A stretch of DNA of 64,000 bases, from contig CM035305.1 in assembly GCA_002900995.3 (NCBI GenBank), forward strand, positions 1,968,467 through 2,032,466, written 5' to 3'. This document shows positions 9,474 through 21,548 of the stretch, piece by piece. The translations under genes and the position numbers were made by a program. Source of the stretch: Ganoderma boninense (Eukaryota > Basidiomycota > Agaricomycetes > Polyporales > Polyporaceae). Numbering within the stretch: position 1 is the first letter of the stretch; each line of letters opens with the position of its first letter. Under the pieces are notes generated by a model. The model was not told the origin of the DNA and ran no database searches. It saw nothing but the letters and a program-made list of their open reading frames with translations.

Positions 9474-11966
9474 TCAGTGACTCCTAGACATGACGACATC
9501 ATCTTCAATCTTCCACCTCCCAACCTCGACCATCGCCTGAGCATCACCGCCTTGGAGCCGGGGGGATTTCAGCAATGTGCCCACCATTTTCCAAGGGTCC
9601 TTACCGCCTCCAAACCGCAGAACTTCCCGTCTATACCGTTCCCCCATGTCTCTGTTGAGCGGATCATGAGAGAACAGTTTTCGCCAAACTCGCGAGGCGA
9701 TCGCGCGGTCGAACAGGTATGAGTAGTACGTCGCACCATATCCGAACAGATGTCCAAATTGCGTCTGCCATGAAGTCCCAGGAACGTAAGGAATGAGGCC
9801 CCGTGTCTCGTGCAAGCTAGCAAGCACAGCTGTAGAATCGAGACCGGGCCCTATGACCGCAGGAGAGTGGTATGACTGGTCGAGCATTGCGAGGAGGATC
9901 TGTGTATGGGTGTCGATAGAGCGACAAGGATCTTCATGGTGAGTAGTCGCCTGGTGGCCAGTGTATGAACTGTCGATGTCGAAGAGCGACAAGACTGTTG
10001 GGGAATTTAGGAAATGTTCCATGAGGATAGACGGCAGTTCAACGAAATCCGTAGCACATCGTGTCCCGGAAACGTTCTGGTACTCTGTTTGGCCGATCAT
10101 CGCTGTCCGAGGGAGCGTCAAAACTCACTCTGACGGAACGAGATGAAGACTTACAATGCATGGCATGGCCCATCTCATGGAATAACGTCAGTACCTCGTG
10201 CCATTCAAGAATGGCCGCTCCTTGTCCGGCCCTTGGTCTCACGAATTCGCACAGGAGTACTACAATTGGCAATTGACACGTCATATTTTGGTTTGGAAGC
10301 CGAACACGTCGCCCGCCCTCAAAATCTTGCGAAAGTTTGATAAACCTGTGATCATGCTCGCTGGCGTTCTTCAAATCTCCTCGTTCATCGTCATCGTCGG
10401 TCCGGCGCGAACAGCGCACAGTGTAGTGGGCCGCGCCGCCAGGTTTCCCTATACGCGCAAGGAGGTCGGTGTAAATCCAGCCAAGCAAGCTGCTATCGTT
10501 GTCGACGACTTCGAGTTTTCGTACATCTGTGTGCCACACTTCTCCCGGAGAGACTTCAGAGATGCGCAGGGATACGCCGTACAGAGCTCGAAATAGTCGG
10601 GAGAGGGCCATGAAGACTATTCCGAGGGTCAGAGGGGTAGGGGAGACGGGAGGCGTGGGGGGGCTCTGGCGGGCAGTAGTAGTCACGGTCCCATGCTTCG
10701 ATGGTCGGGAGCGGAGGGGTGTCGAGATGAGCTTGTTTACGCACACTGAGTGCTCGTAATGCCTGTCGAGCATGCGGCCGCGTGTGGTCCATGAGAGCAT
10801 CCAAAAAATGCTGAACGTTTTCTGTTACATAGGGTAAATATCAGGACAGTAAAGGACACAGTCATTCATACCTGGATTTTTGGCCATCTTGTCTGTCAGG
10901 GTCATATGCCCAAAACTCTCCTTTCCTACTAACCGCGCAAGCTCTCCGCGTGCGCCCAAGAGCCGCTCGAGGAGTTTGATTTGCTCTTGAGTGCTTGAGT
11001 TGGCCGCCATGTAAATCTTTCTGCGTGGTTCGGGTGCAGGAGCTGAACGCATGATCATCTGGGCCTGAAGGGAGCCAGGGTAGACCAGAAGATCTCGTCT
11101 AGTGACTTGAGCTTGGAGCCGTAGCCGAGCCCCCATGCCCAGATCCTTGACTCCTTCCAGTTCCGACCACTGAATGCGCGCAGGAGGTCGCGGGGTCGCG
11201 GTCTCGTTTAGGAATTGCCGGCCAAGGACCAGGATCTCGGTGGATAGCGACACGAAACGTTCGCGTTGCGCCGGAGGTAGATCTATGCCGGATTTTTCAA
11301 AGTCACGCCAAAAGATGAGAGCAGTCTGGTACGCCTCAGAACTGAGGGACTTCACGAGACTCTCGTCAGCCAACACTTCCCGAAGCACCTGTAGCACATG
11401 AAATATATTTCAGTTGGACATATAGTTGACAGGGCTCACGCCGTGCATACTTCATATAAGCCGACATTGGTATTGAGGACGTTCATGAATTCGCATAGCT
11501 TCTCGTAGACCTCCTCGGCACTCTGGATCCACGCCTGGTCCGGATGCGCGTTTCTCAGAAGCTCCGCAAGGTCTATGACGCCGCATAACATGTCACTCAG
11601 CCTGTCCAGGTTCTTCACCACCTTGAACAGCTCATCCCGCGACTCCCGCGCCCGCAAAATCCGGTCCGTCAGCAGTTGCGCGCGGCGAAGGGTAGAGTCG
11701 GCAAGGGTAACGAAGGTGGATGGGGTGGTGAGCATGTGGTGTTCGAAAAGGCCAGTGGGCGAGGTGAGTTTCTGCGGGGCATAGGGCTGGTCGAAGAACG
11801 CTATGAGGTCTGTGTCATCGACAGAAGCGGGCTGGATGGCGGAGGTGGTGGCTGGTCGTGTAAGGATCGCATCTCTGCCCAGTCGGCCCACCCTGAGACA
11901 ACCATGGAAAAGGAACGGTGACTTGGCGGCCGTCGGGAAAGCATTCTTAACGACCCGGGAAAGCAT
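9474..11966 (-). CDS. MIP: Mitochondrial intermediate peptidase (M3), one-base frameshift
   Basis: This zinc metallopeptidase removes an octapeptide from proteins imported into mitochondria. It is the standard right-hand border gene of the mushroom A locus. Exons are 11966-11451, 11388-10872, 10821-10155 and 10102-9474 (about 776 residues), with a basic mitochondrial presequence ([16 protein letters not shown]). The catalytic HEMGHAMH motif (HExxH) lies near the end of exon 3, and exon 4 supplies [11 protein letters not shown] and a conserved LPSILMEHF. The summed exon length is one base too long. The frame breaks at a run of seven C on the coding strand (10663-10657): [12 protein letters not shown] is in one frame and [15 protein letters not shown] in another, and six C would join them. 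An upstream in-frame Met at 11975 is an alternative start. Everything else is intact, so a homopolymer error is the simplest reading. Confidence 0.93.
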
Positions 11967-11975
11967 TCGGCGCAA

Positions 11976-13753
11976 GGGGCGGAGGACGGAGAAGGAGAAA
12001 GGACCGAAAGGGGAAGGAAGGAGGACTGACGTGAAGACTTCAAGAAGTCAAAACCGCCGTGACCGCTTTCTGGCCTTCTTCAATCGAACCGCGGCAACGT
12101 CCGTATGTAGTCTGGACCCCTACAACTCCCCCCCACATTCGGCATTCCGGACATTCCCAAGTAACATGCTAACGAATTGGCTTGTCTACTCTCCAAGACA
12201 ACGACAACTTGGGGGGTGAGCGCGAGGCTACGCCCTGGTCCGATTCCTCGTAGCAACAGTACTATATATAAATCGTGTAGCGCCGCTCGCGAGCCGGCAG
12301 GGCCCACCGTCAGGAAATAAGTAGGGCATGAAACATTTACATAGTGGCATGGCGCTACATCGCAAGTGTTGAAGTTCGCGAGGGAGCCGTAGAACTAGAA
12401 CAAGATGAATTGCGTGCTGAGCTCTGCAAACGCATGAGGGACAAGATAGTAGATACATGCAAGACGCGCGCGTACGGTCACCAGGGTTGGAGATGTGGTA
12501 AGTAAGTAATACGTGGGGAGAAAGAAAGGGAGATCCAGACATTTGCGATTCAGCACGTACTTGGAGCTATTCCTGGTCACATACTTAACGTAGTATTCTA
12601 CGAGGCTAAGGTACAAGCATTATAACCTCCATCTTCTCGGATTTCTCTTGGTCCCTTAACGTCTGTCCCAGGTCTGTCCAGCAGTAAATCGAGTCCATGT
12701 TAGCGGTGCCATCAACACGTGGTAACTGCCAGATTTGGAGATTGTATCAGAGGGACCCCGGGCACTTAAGGCCGGCCCGTTCAAGAGATCCGTAGACGCC
12801 CTGCTAGAGATTCCTCTTGTGCAAACTGGACCTGAAAGACCGTCGCGAGCTCTACACAAAACCCAAATGCCTGCAAACCACTTCGAGCAAACCATTAGAG
12901 TTTCGACTGCTCATATAGCACATAAATTCTATGCAAAATCATCGCTTTGCGCGTTGTGGAAAATACCGGTAACTCCAGCTACCTACAACATATGGCCTCT
13001 CGCGATCGGATGGCGCATGAAATAACAGCAACAGCGAATCCGCCTCATACATATATTCGTGTAGCCTAACCGTCCGCGTCATCCATAGATAAAGCGGGGG
13101 ATGACAGTCATTATCCTCTCTGCCCTCCGGTCGCTTGTCAGATGGATGTTTAGTTATCCTTGGATGCGAACACATGGCGGCAGAACCTGCACAGGATGTC
13201 TCCAGATTTCAGTACGGCGCAATAAGCCTTGGCCCACCAGCGATCTCGCAGTGGACTCTCGCAGCATCGACAAAGAGATCGAGTGCTGTGCGTAATGATG
13301 CACTCCGATTACGCTGGGAGTTAGCGACGATGTATATCTAATTCACCACCCAGACGGTTACTAAGTATAATCTCTTTAGCCTTTGGACAGAAAAGACTAC
13401 ACTTGTTCTAACTGGACGGGGTTTTGACTGGGCCTCAGGCCTCAGGCACAACGCTGCTCCTCAGTTCTGTCACAAATTTTGGCACACTCCCGCTGGACTT
13501 CATGGGATAGCAAATGACTCAATTGGACATCGGGCGGTGTGTAATACTATCATGGGTCTATGCGAACTTGCGATTAAGAGGGACGTACGTAGCGGCGACG
13601 CGACGATGCGTACGCAGCCAGATGTAACGGTAGAAATGGTCCGAGCCAATGAGAATGCGTTGGTGGCAGGACGTTGACTAGTGCGATGATGGGATATGTG
13701 GGGCTTGAAGCAGAATATAAACAAGATAGAACGCACATACGATGATCGAGAGA
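11976..13753. other. Intergenic stretch upstream of MIP, no gene recognised
   Basis: Six-frame reading shows only short frames without family motifs. The part next to MIP (11,976-12,100) would hold its promoter. A minus-strand patch at about 13,230-13,330 (ALDLFVDAARVHCEIAGG) looks protein-like but is closed by a stop and has no partner exon that I can find. Confidence 0.4.
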
Positions 13754-14437
13754 TCACGACTCGTCCATGCTGGATGCCGGCGAAAGGCTGCCTCCGATGC
13801 TCTTTTCGTAGAGCTCGTCGGCGTTCGAACCCGACGCCGAGGGTGTCGTCGAGGGATATCGTACGCCGTTACCACTGGGTCCATCCGACATAGCGTCGTC
13901 CAGGTCTATCCCGTCGCCTTCAGAGTGCAGCGCACTGTCAGAGGTTGCTGGCGGGCCAACAGCGCGTCCAGCGGTGGCGGCTACTGGCTCAACGGCATAG
14001 TACCAGAATTTACTCTTCTTCTTCCCTGCGATAGCCTCCACGGCTGTCTCGGTGGGCTTGATTGCGGCCGCGCCGTTGATCTTAATCTTGAGGCCACTCC
14101 CCGAGTTGCCATTGGTCGGTGGTACGTTCGCCAGAGTTTCCGCTCATAGCACTGTCGTCCGTTCGCGCGCGCTTTGGTGGCGGCTCGTCTAGCTGTGTGT
14201 CTACTGGTGCACCGAGGCGCACTGAGCGGCGCTCTCCTCTCCACTCACTCCAGTCGTCCTGGGGGCGAGCACCGTTGCTCCGTGTGGATCGTCGGGTGGC
14301 TGCAGCCCCTCGTCGCGATTTCGCATCGTCAGGATCGTCAAACTCTCCCTGATCTTCATACTCGTCGTCCTCCTCGTCTTGTGGTTGATACGCGTATTCG
14401 TCCTCTTCGTGCTGCATGAAGGTTTGAATGAGCGTGG
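13754..14437 (-). CDS. C-terminal part of a WHIM/DDT-like chromatin protein, cut by gap and frameshifted
   Basis: The minus-strand frame runs out of the 100-N gap as TLIQTFMQHEEDEYAYQPQ followed by a strongly acidic stretch, then DDWSEWRGERRSVRLGAP, PPKRARTDD, and in a second frame GLKIKINGAAAIKPTE, GKKKSKFWYYAVEP and an acidic Ser-rich end (SSMDES, stop at 13754). The W-x-G-E-R-R-S-x-R-L-G signature and the KSKFWYYAVEP segment are what I associate with basidiomycete WHIM/DDT-domain proteins of ISWI-like remodelling complexes, but this is tentative. The two frames meet near 14,125-14,145 without a usable intron, so one base seems to be extra or missing. The N-terminal part is lost in the gap. 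Confidence 0.45.
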
Positions 14438-14537
14438 NNNNNNNNNNNNNNNNNNNNNNNNNNNNNNNNNNNNNNNNNNNNNNNNNNNNNNNNNNNNNNN
14501 NNNNNNNNNNNNNNNNNNNNNNNNNNNNNNNNNNNNN
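14438..14537. other. Assembly gap (100 N)
   Basis: A run of exactly 100 N, the usual placeholder for a gap of unknown size. It interrupts the WHIM/DDT-like gene. Sequence immediately to the right (14538-14590) reads SDTKLADEKLQQNLICS up to a good donor (GTACGTTC). It may be the edge of another gene, but nothing further can be joined. Confidence 0.98.
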
Positions 14538-17500
14538 AGTCTGACACCAAGCTGGCGGACGAGAAGTTGCAACAGAACCTGATCTGCTCAGTACGTTCTT
14601 GGTTGATCACTTGTGTTCCGTCTGCGTTTTCTTTGTTTAGCCTGCAGTCGTCGTCAAATAGCGCTGCACCCGACAACGGTATGCTTCGTGGGGTCACGGT
14701 CGCTCGACTATTTGAAATTCACAAGGGTCCCGACCCGGCGAACACCATGTCCAACGCGTGACAACTTGTTCGGGCATACCGTCGCGCCTCGTCTGCGTTG
14801 CCTCGTCCGGATGGCCACCCAATCCTATCGCTCCTCCACCAAGGCGAGCGCTGATTGTAGGCAGCGCGTTGGTTGGCTCGTTGGGAGTATATGTTTCACA
14901 CAGAACGAGCCACGAATAGGAAGGGGACGACGCCCGTAGAACTTTATCATACCCCTTCGTGAATGTGGTCGTACCCGGGATGGGAGTCTTCCTCTTGCTC
15001 CGCGTCCATCGCGAAATACGAGTGCAACTGGGGGCTTTCTGCGACCGTCGCTGTTGTTGTGGCATGCGCGTTCCTGCATCCCTGAGGCCCCCGGTCACTT
15101 ATCGCCAGCCTTGTCTATTTAGCCGCGCTTCATTGACTAAAATAAGTCTAGTGTCCTGAGAAAACTGTCACCGCCATTCTTGTATGTCAGAGTGTAGATT
15201 TGTATACGCCGCCCGGACAACCCTTGACGGCGTGAGCTTGTAGGGTTGGGTTGCCACGGACGCCTAATATATGGTCCGCTCGCAGGGTCTCGACGCTTCC
15301 CACTGGCCTTTGATGGCCCCATCTTTCTTATTGGGTTTCGGCCTCTGCAGCATGTCTTCTGCTTTGGTTTCTGACCGCCTCTGAAGAGATCCACCAACCG
15401 TGTTCTACTCGTACATTTAGCTCACCCAGGGGCCTATACGTGATGCCTGTGCTGCAGCCTAAAGTTGCACGCTAATGCGCCCCTTCCCTTCTCTTCGTGC
15501 TTGCTGTCGGGTAAGACTTCGCGCGCACCGGCTAACCGTCATCCATTGTGGAACACCACTTTCCCTCTCTTTTTCTCGCCTTCGTCCGAATTGCAGCCAA
15601 GTTGAGTCATTCCACTATGTGGTCAATCGGAGCTTCCTGGATATCGTCCTCCAAGGAAGGACATGCGTCATGTGATCTGTCTTCCTGGATGCTTGCCGTT
15701 TGTGAGTCACTGTTTTTCTACTTCTCCCTTCGATTCATGTGCCGCACTTCGATACCTCTCTCGACTCGGCGCGAGCTGTCTTCGCTAACCTCTCCTGATC
15801 CGATCATAGTCCAAATCTGAAAAACGACAAACTCCATGCGGCGAGGACAAGTTTCATCTTACCCGCTCTTTCGTTTGCTCGACCTCCAACGATACTTATG
15901 GAGCCTAGCTCATAGGTGCCACGTGGTCGCCACTTGTGCTTTCGATCTTAGGGTCTCACGATCTTCAGGCGCACCGCCTCCCAACGCCCCGAAGGTATAA
16001 CTCGGGTTGTCCTGTACTGTGTCTGTTAGTGTATCCCCGCACCCTCTGCCAGTGTACGAGAGGCCGGATAGAACGAGGCGTCTTGGTGCTGTGCTGTCGC
16101 CTCAAGTGAGAAATTACAAGACGTACTTTACTCCTTCCGCTCTTTGCAATGGCTCACTCTATCTTTCCATAGCTGACATACCTGCGGTCAGAGCCCGTAC
16201 ACTCAGACCGCTTAGGTCGTTACTGTCGCTTATTGTAGAGTCCGCAAATAAAATCTTTCTCCCAGTCGCCGGGTTGGCACCCGTGAACAATTTGACACAC
16301 TATTTTCATCCTCGCCGTCTCAATAAGTACCCGTGCTCAGCAAGAATTTCACCTCTTTGCTCGCCCTTCCAATCATTCAAAGGGCTGGGCAGGTGTCACG
16401 GTATTTTCGCGTGGCTGCAATATTTCTACATTATCTGCTCGCACCGAGCCGAGTAGCCGTCCATTGGTTCTTGGTTCGTTGCAGGTTGTATTCCGACCCT
16501 GTGTAGAGCAACAACGTGTCAGCGGGTTAGATTGAGGTGTACGGTATGGATGGTTATGCCTTTCATCGCTCCCCTGTGCTTCGGCGTAATGCAGGGTCCT
16601 TATAGCCAGCATTTTACTGTAAGTGTCTTTATCTCCTGGACGGTTTCTTGGACTGTAATGATGTTGGTCGATTATACTCGCATTCAGTACGTGGCAGGTT
16701 TCCTACTCCGCTCGGCCTTCACTACTCAGGAGTGTCGACAACACGTAGTTCCAGTCATAAGCAAGAGGCCTTTTCTTCCGCGGCCCTTCGCCGCCAGCCC
16801 ACATCCCGGGATTCTGCACCAGTTGTAACACTATTCAGCGTGAATAGCTCGCACGTGTGTCATTTCAATTCAAAGTATGGTGATCTCGTCCGATTGGACT
16901 CAGCAAGCGTATCTCACAAGTAGTCCTAGTGATATATATTACTCATTCTTGTCTAGACTCAAACTACTCTGTGTTCCGCACCATCAGCTGCGCCTTTATA
17001 GTCCGCATCCCAATGGAGAAGGTCCATGTCCCTCCCCGTTTACCCCAAGACATGCCGGAGACTCCACCGTAGTGGATATCAGGATGCGGCTGACTGCTGG
17101 CTCCAGTTTCCGATGGAGTGAATTGGAGTTCTCCAGTTCATCATATTCGCAGTGTCGGGCCATTTGCGCTAGGACGCTATGAGTACCTCTTCTGTGCTGC
17201 GGCCGATAAGCACACTCGTGTCGTCGTGTCTCGAAGCTGAAAGTCGTGTATGAGGATAGAAGTTGTGAAAAATTCATTGAGTATTTGGTAAATGGAATCG
17301 CTCGCGATCGGTGGCGCAATCGAAGCGTGTATATCACCAAGTGTTGAGTCGTCTGCAAGACTTGGTATTTGCGTCCAAGGGAGGTGTAAGATACCTATGA
17401 TCCATTCTGTGTCTTTGCTGATTCTCAAATACGCGTGCCAAGCTCTCGGATATCTGTCCCTGGTAATTAAACGTACATCCTATGTCACAACGCCACTTTA

Positions 17501-19104
17501 TCGCTTCCGATATCACGAATGTTTACGTAGCTGCGCGTCTCGTATACATTTTTCGAAGTCTGTATCACATGCATCTGAGAAGCAATAATCTTGCATTGGC
17601 ACTTTCCTCTGTTCGACCCGACATTCGAACAGTGCGCGAGGGTCGCGCGGCTGGTAAGTAGCTCCTAGTCATTCACCAAGGTGATGACGCAATCGCTCTG
17701 ACGGTGCTCCGGAAATCGTGGGGGTCGTGCCAATATTCCCGCAATTGAGTCTGGTGTGACCCTCAACCCCCTGGCTCGTCATAGGTGTGTCTTTCGAGCG
17801 AGTAGCATGATCGTTGTGTTACTCCCACGGCGTGACTTGGCTATCCTCTGAATGTCTGCAGGCGTGATACGTCTCGCTCGATAGTGTCCTGTCCTCGATA
17901 GAGTTACCAAGCGTGTACGAGTCTGAATGGAGACATTCTGTGCCTTCTCGAACTCTACGTTGAGAGTACCTAGAAGACATCTTTCGGTCGGCCTGGGAGC
18001 CAAGGGATTGGTCCGTCTATCTCCGGGAGTCTGTACCACCTAGATCAGTACGTATCGTGCCGAAGTATGTCAATCATCTTTGTTATAACCCCGGTCCCGA
18101 CGCACGCTCAGCTCGAATCACTTTGGTGCCAGCCAGTTCCCTGGCCACCGAAGTGGTGTGAGAGAGAATCTTACAATAATGGAAGTGTCATGCTATACCC
18201 TCTAACCCAGTGGTGCGTTTCCAGCGACGAATGAGACGAGGAGGACCGAGCCAGGGAATGCCCGCCAGGCGGCGCGGCTGGCGGGCGGACTGCTGCTCGT
18301 GCTTTAGCAACCAAGCCCGCAGGTGGGTTCGGCTCCCACATCACCAGGTCAACTCCATGGAGAGCAGCATGAGACTCATGCTTAGTGTTTCAACCACCTC
18401 GGTCAATAGCGCTTGGTGCCAGGTGCTGCTTCGTATAGGGTCTTCCCTTTCCTAATCTTGTTGATGATATGGCGCGTTGACCTGCCGTCCCGTTCTTCAC
18501 ATGTGTGTGATCCTCCCCCGTCTTCGGTTGCCGGGTTTCACTCCCTGTACCCACTGGCCACCTCGCGTAATTTCGACGAGCACCTCTAGCGTTGTATAGG
18601 TTAGTCCTTGAAGTTATATGTATAACATAAGTGTAAAAACTGACTAGTAACGTTGTCTCTAGATCAGCTTTGGCGGAATTCGCGTACTAAATCCTGGTTG
18701 TCCGAGCCGAATCCTTTATACAAGCTGCCACCTACAATCAGTCAAACTCGGCAACTGGCAAAGTGATAAAAAGCCTCGTGCATTAACGAACCATAACCTA
18801 TAGGCATACTCTGTCCATAAAAGAGCGAACCAGAGCAACGCAGCATTGGTCTGCATCCCCAACTCGTTATCAAGGTAGTCATTCGCATGTTGGGCACCCG
18901 CGCGAGAGTGAGGATATGATCTAGAAATCGCGGCGATAGGTGTTACAGTCTTATTCATGCGTGAGTCTCACCCACACTCGCTTTCCTTGTGACACCTTCG
19001 AGAACGCCGACTCGCCCCACACCGCTGATGCCCGTATGGAGTTATAACTCCGCTACATGACTAGAGCTTTGGTGCGTAACGTCCGGTAACAGATGTAGCT
19101 CTCA
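14538..19104. other. Gene-poor 4.6 kb between gap and inverted repeat, nothing recognised
   Basis: No reading frame on either strand carries a family motif. The longest frames (for example 149 codons at 16,007-16,456) are pyrimidine-strand artefacts rich in Ser/Leu/Pro/Arg. I see no terminal repeats, reverse transcriptase or transposase motifs, and no tRNA. The stretch lies on the same contig as the indel-rich left arm, so poor consensus quality could be hiding genes here. Otherwise it is degenerate intergenic or old transposon sequence. Confidence 0.5.
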
Positions 19105-21055
19105 GGAACTGCGAGACCCCGGATGAAGCAATCTGCATCTCGCAACAGCTACCGACCCCTCCATCCACCACCGAGATCACTACGCTATCATCGCCTCTAT
19201 GTGCGACTTTTGTCAACCACGCTAGCCAGGGCGACGACGATTCGGATAGTGACGAGCGGTACCTCTTTCTGGCTTGTACCGCCGAAGAAGACGGAGAAGC
19301 TTGCGGAGTCACAGCAGTCGTCCAACGCGTCAAAAACTCGACCTCCACTAACGCCTCTTAGCATCGAAGGCTCCCCGAACTCCACGCCAAACGGTCTCCC
19401 GGCTGTCAACAGCTACGACTATGGCAGGTCACCACCCAACCAACAACAACTTGAGTTCCTAGCTTCGCCCCTCCGAGCTCAGGACAGCCGCGCACTCCAA
19501 GGCGGATGCCTGCACAGAAGAAGCACAAGGATCGGATCAGCAAGTTCGACAATAACTTCGATATAACCTGGGCTCCTCGTCCGCCGCCTGAGGTTATGTT
19601 CGAGAAGCTCGAGGAGTACTTCCCCGAACACGATCTCGACACAACCCGTTATCGAGACACCCTCCGGCGGCACATCCCCGCGGCTACGGAAGCACCTGCG
19701 AACCCCGCGCCGTCACGCTTTAGACACAAGAAGTCGATCCGTCTCGTCGCCGCTGAACACAGGCGGCAGCTCGACAGGACGTCTCGTGGCGATAACTCCA
19801 CCATCGCGCCGTTGTCGAGGAAACGGCACACAAAGATGTGGGGAGGGAAGCTAGAGGAGGTGACAACGGAGCAGGGACTGGGCCAATTTCGTCGACATCC
19901 GATGCATCTCCGGGCGGTGCGAAACGTGAGTGACTGATTCTGTTCATCTCTCCATGAGCAAGAGTAAACAGCTGACGATTGGGCTTAGCCATTTTCCGCT
20001 GGGTGCGTGGAGAGTTGATTGGAAAGGGAACGTACGGCCGTGTATACCTGGCGCTGAACGCGACGACGGGTGAGATGATTGCTGTTAAGCAAGTGGAGAT
20101 CCCTCGGACGGCGAGCGACAAGGACGATTCGCGACAAGTCACGGTCGTCGAGGCGCTCAAATTGGAGAGCGAGACGCTGAAGGACTTGGACCATCCAAAC
20201 ATCGTTTCCTACCTTGGTTTTGAGGAGACTCCCACCTTCCTTAAGCATGTGCGTGCCCCAACGCTCAACGTTATTTTGTTTTCCGTGCTGATTCCTTTCA
20301 TACAGCTTCTTGGAGTACGTACCTGGTGGCTCGATCGCCAGTTGTCTCCGCAAGCACGGACGTTTTGACGAGGAAGTCACGAAGTCGTTCACTGGTCAGA
20401 TCTTGGCTGGTCTGGAATACCTTCACTCCAAAAACATTCTGCACCGAGTAAGTATCCTTGTTTTTGAATCGTAACTACACGTCGTGAAACGTCGCTACAG
20501 GATCTCAAGGCGGATAACATTCTTGTCGAGACGTCTGGCGTGTGCAAGATCTCCGACTTCGGTATCTCGAAACGTACGGATGATATCAACATGGCCGCGG
20601 TATACACGGCCATGCAGGGCACTGTCTTCTGGATGGCGCCCGAGGTGGTCAATTCCAAGGCTAAGGGTTACAACTCAAAGATCGATATCTGGAGTGTCGG
20701 TTGTGTAGTGTTCGAAATGTGGACAGGTCAGCGGCCATGGTTGGGCCAAGAAGCCATGGCCGTCTTGATCCACGTAAGTAATTCGTCTGGACAATTTTGC
20801 AGCTCGTTGCTGACAGTCCGACAGTTGTATCAAACTAAGCAGCCACCACCAGTGCCAGTAGGCATCGAGCTGTCGTCATTAGCAGACGACCTCAGGTTGA
20901 GGTGCTTCGCTGCGTGAGTGTCTATTCTTCTACTTTCATTGGTCCGTGTTGACGTCGATTCCAGTGACCCTGACTTGCGTCCCACGGCCGCCGAACTGCG
21001 TAAGCATCCGTATCTCGAACTCCAGCCAGGCTGGTCCTTCAACGGGTTCAAGTGA
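19105..21055 (+). pseudogene. 5'-truncated, indel-rich copy of the BCK1-type MAPKKK gene
   Basis: This is the reverse-complement copy of 29802-31753. It starts inside the large third exon, so the N-terminal ~40 percent of the gene is missing. Compared with the right copy it has many single-base indels between 19,138 and about 20,290: a lost C near 19,138, an added A near 19,258, a lost C near 19,468, an added C near 19,641, a lost A near 19,676 and near 19,875, a lost T in the intron near 19,945, and an added T near 20,241. These break the frame repeatedly. Downstream the kinase exons (HRDLKADN split by an intron, DFG, MAPEVV) match the right copy and end at the same TGA. The clustering of one-base errors at one end suggests low consensus quality rather than slow decay. 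Confidence 0.85.
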
Positions 21056-21548
21056 TTGTCCAATCACGTCATCCATCGTTCTGTCCCCGCGCCATTGCAT
21101 CGCTTCTGGCTCCTTACATCTTACCCATCGTTCCTGTGTAGCAATTTGTCTTGTTCAGCTTTTCCCGTCGTCACCATCATCCCCATTCTCATCCTCACCC
21201 CACAGTCCTCGTCATGCTTTATAGTACTCACATCACATGTCTCTGTGTTTCAACTCTGGCCAAGCACATTGCATATATCCCTACAGCATACACCGTGTAG
21301 CACTTTAATCAGATTAGCTATAGGAGGCGGAATGCATGGACTCTACGTTATGACTTTTGACAAAATTCGCATGTACAGAACAAAGCCTATGACATGGAAA
21401 TACCATCTACGCACGTTTTCGAGACTTCATGGGTTGGCTGGGATCCGAACACTGGTACCCGGTAACGGAACCCAAGTCTATACTGAAGTACGCTTTCCTG
21501 CCTTGTGCGGTCCCCAGTGGGCGGTGTGAATCTGATCGCCTGCGCCCA

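Noticed and set aside
18310..18345. T-arm-like hairpin GTGGG-TTCGGCT-CCCAC
   Set aside because: No acceptor stem or anticodon arm can be formed at the proper spacing and the loop lacks the invariant A, so it is not a tRNA.
14538..19104. Retrotransposon remnant
   Set aside because: No reverse transcriptase, integrase or zinc-knuckle motif and no long terminal repeats were seen, so the stretch is left unassigned.
21429..21548. Upstream start for the IQM-like protein
   Set aside because: The extra ~40 residues lack conservation-like features, and the internal Met in [12 protein letters not shown] leads directly into the charged helix before the IQ motif. Kept only as an alternative.
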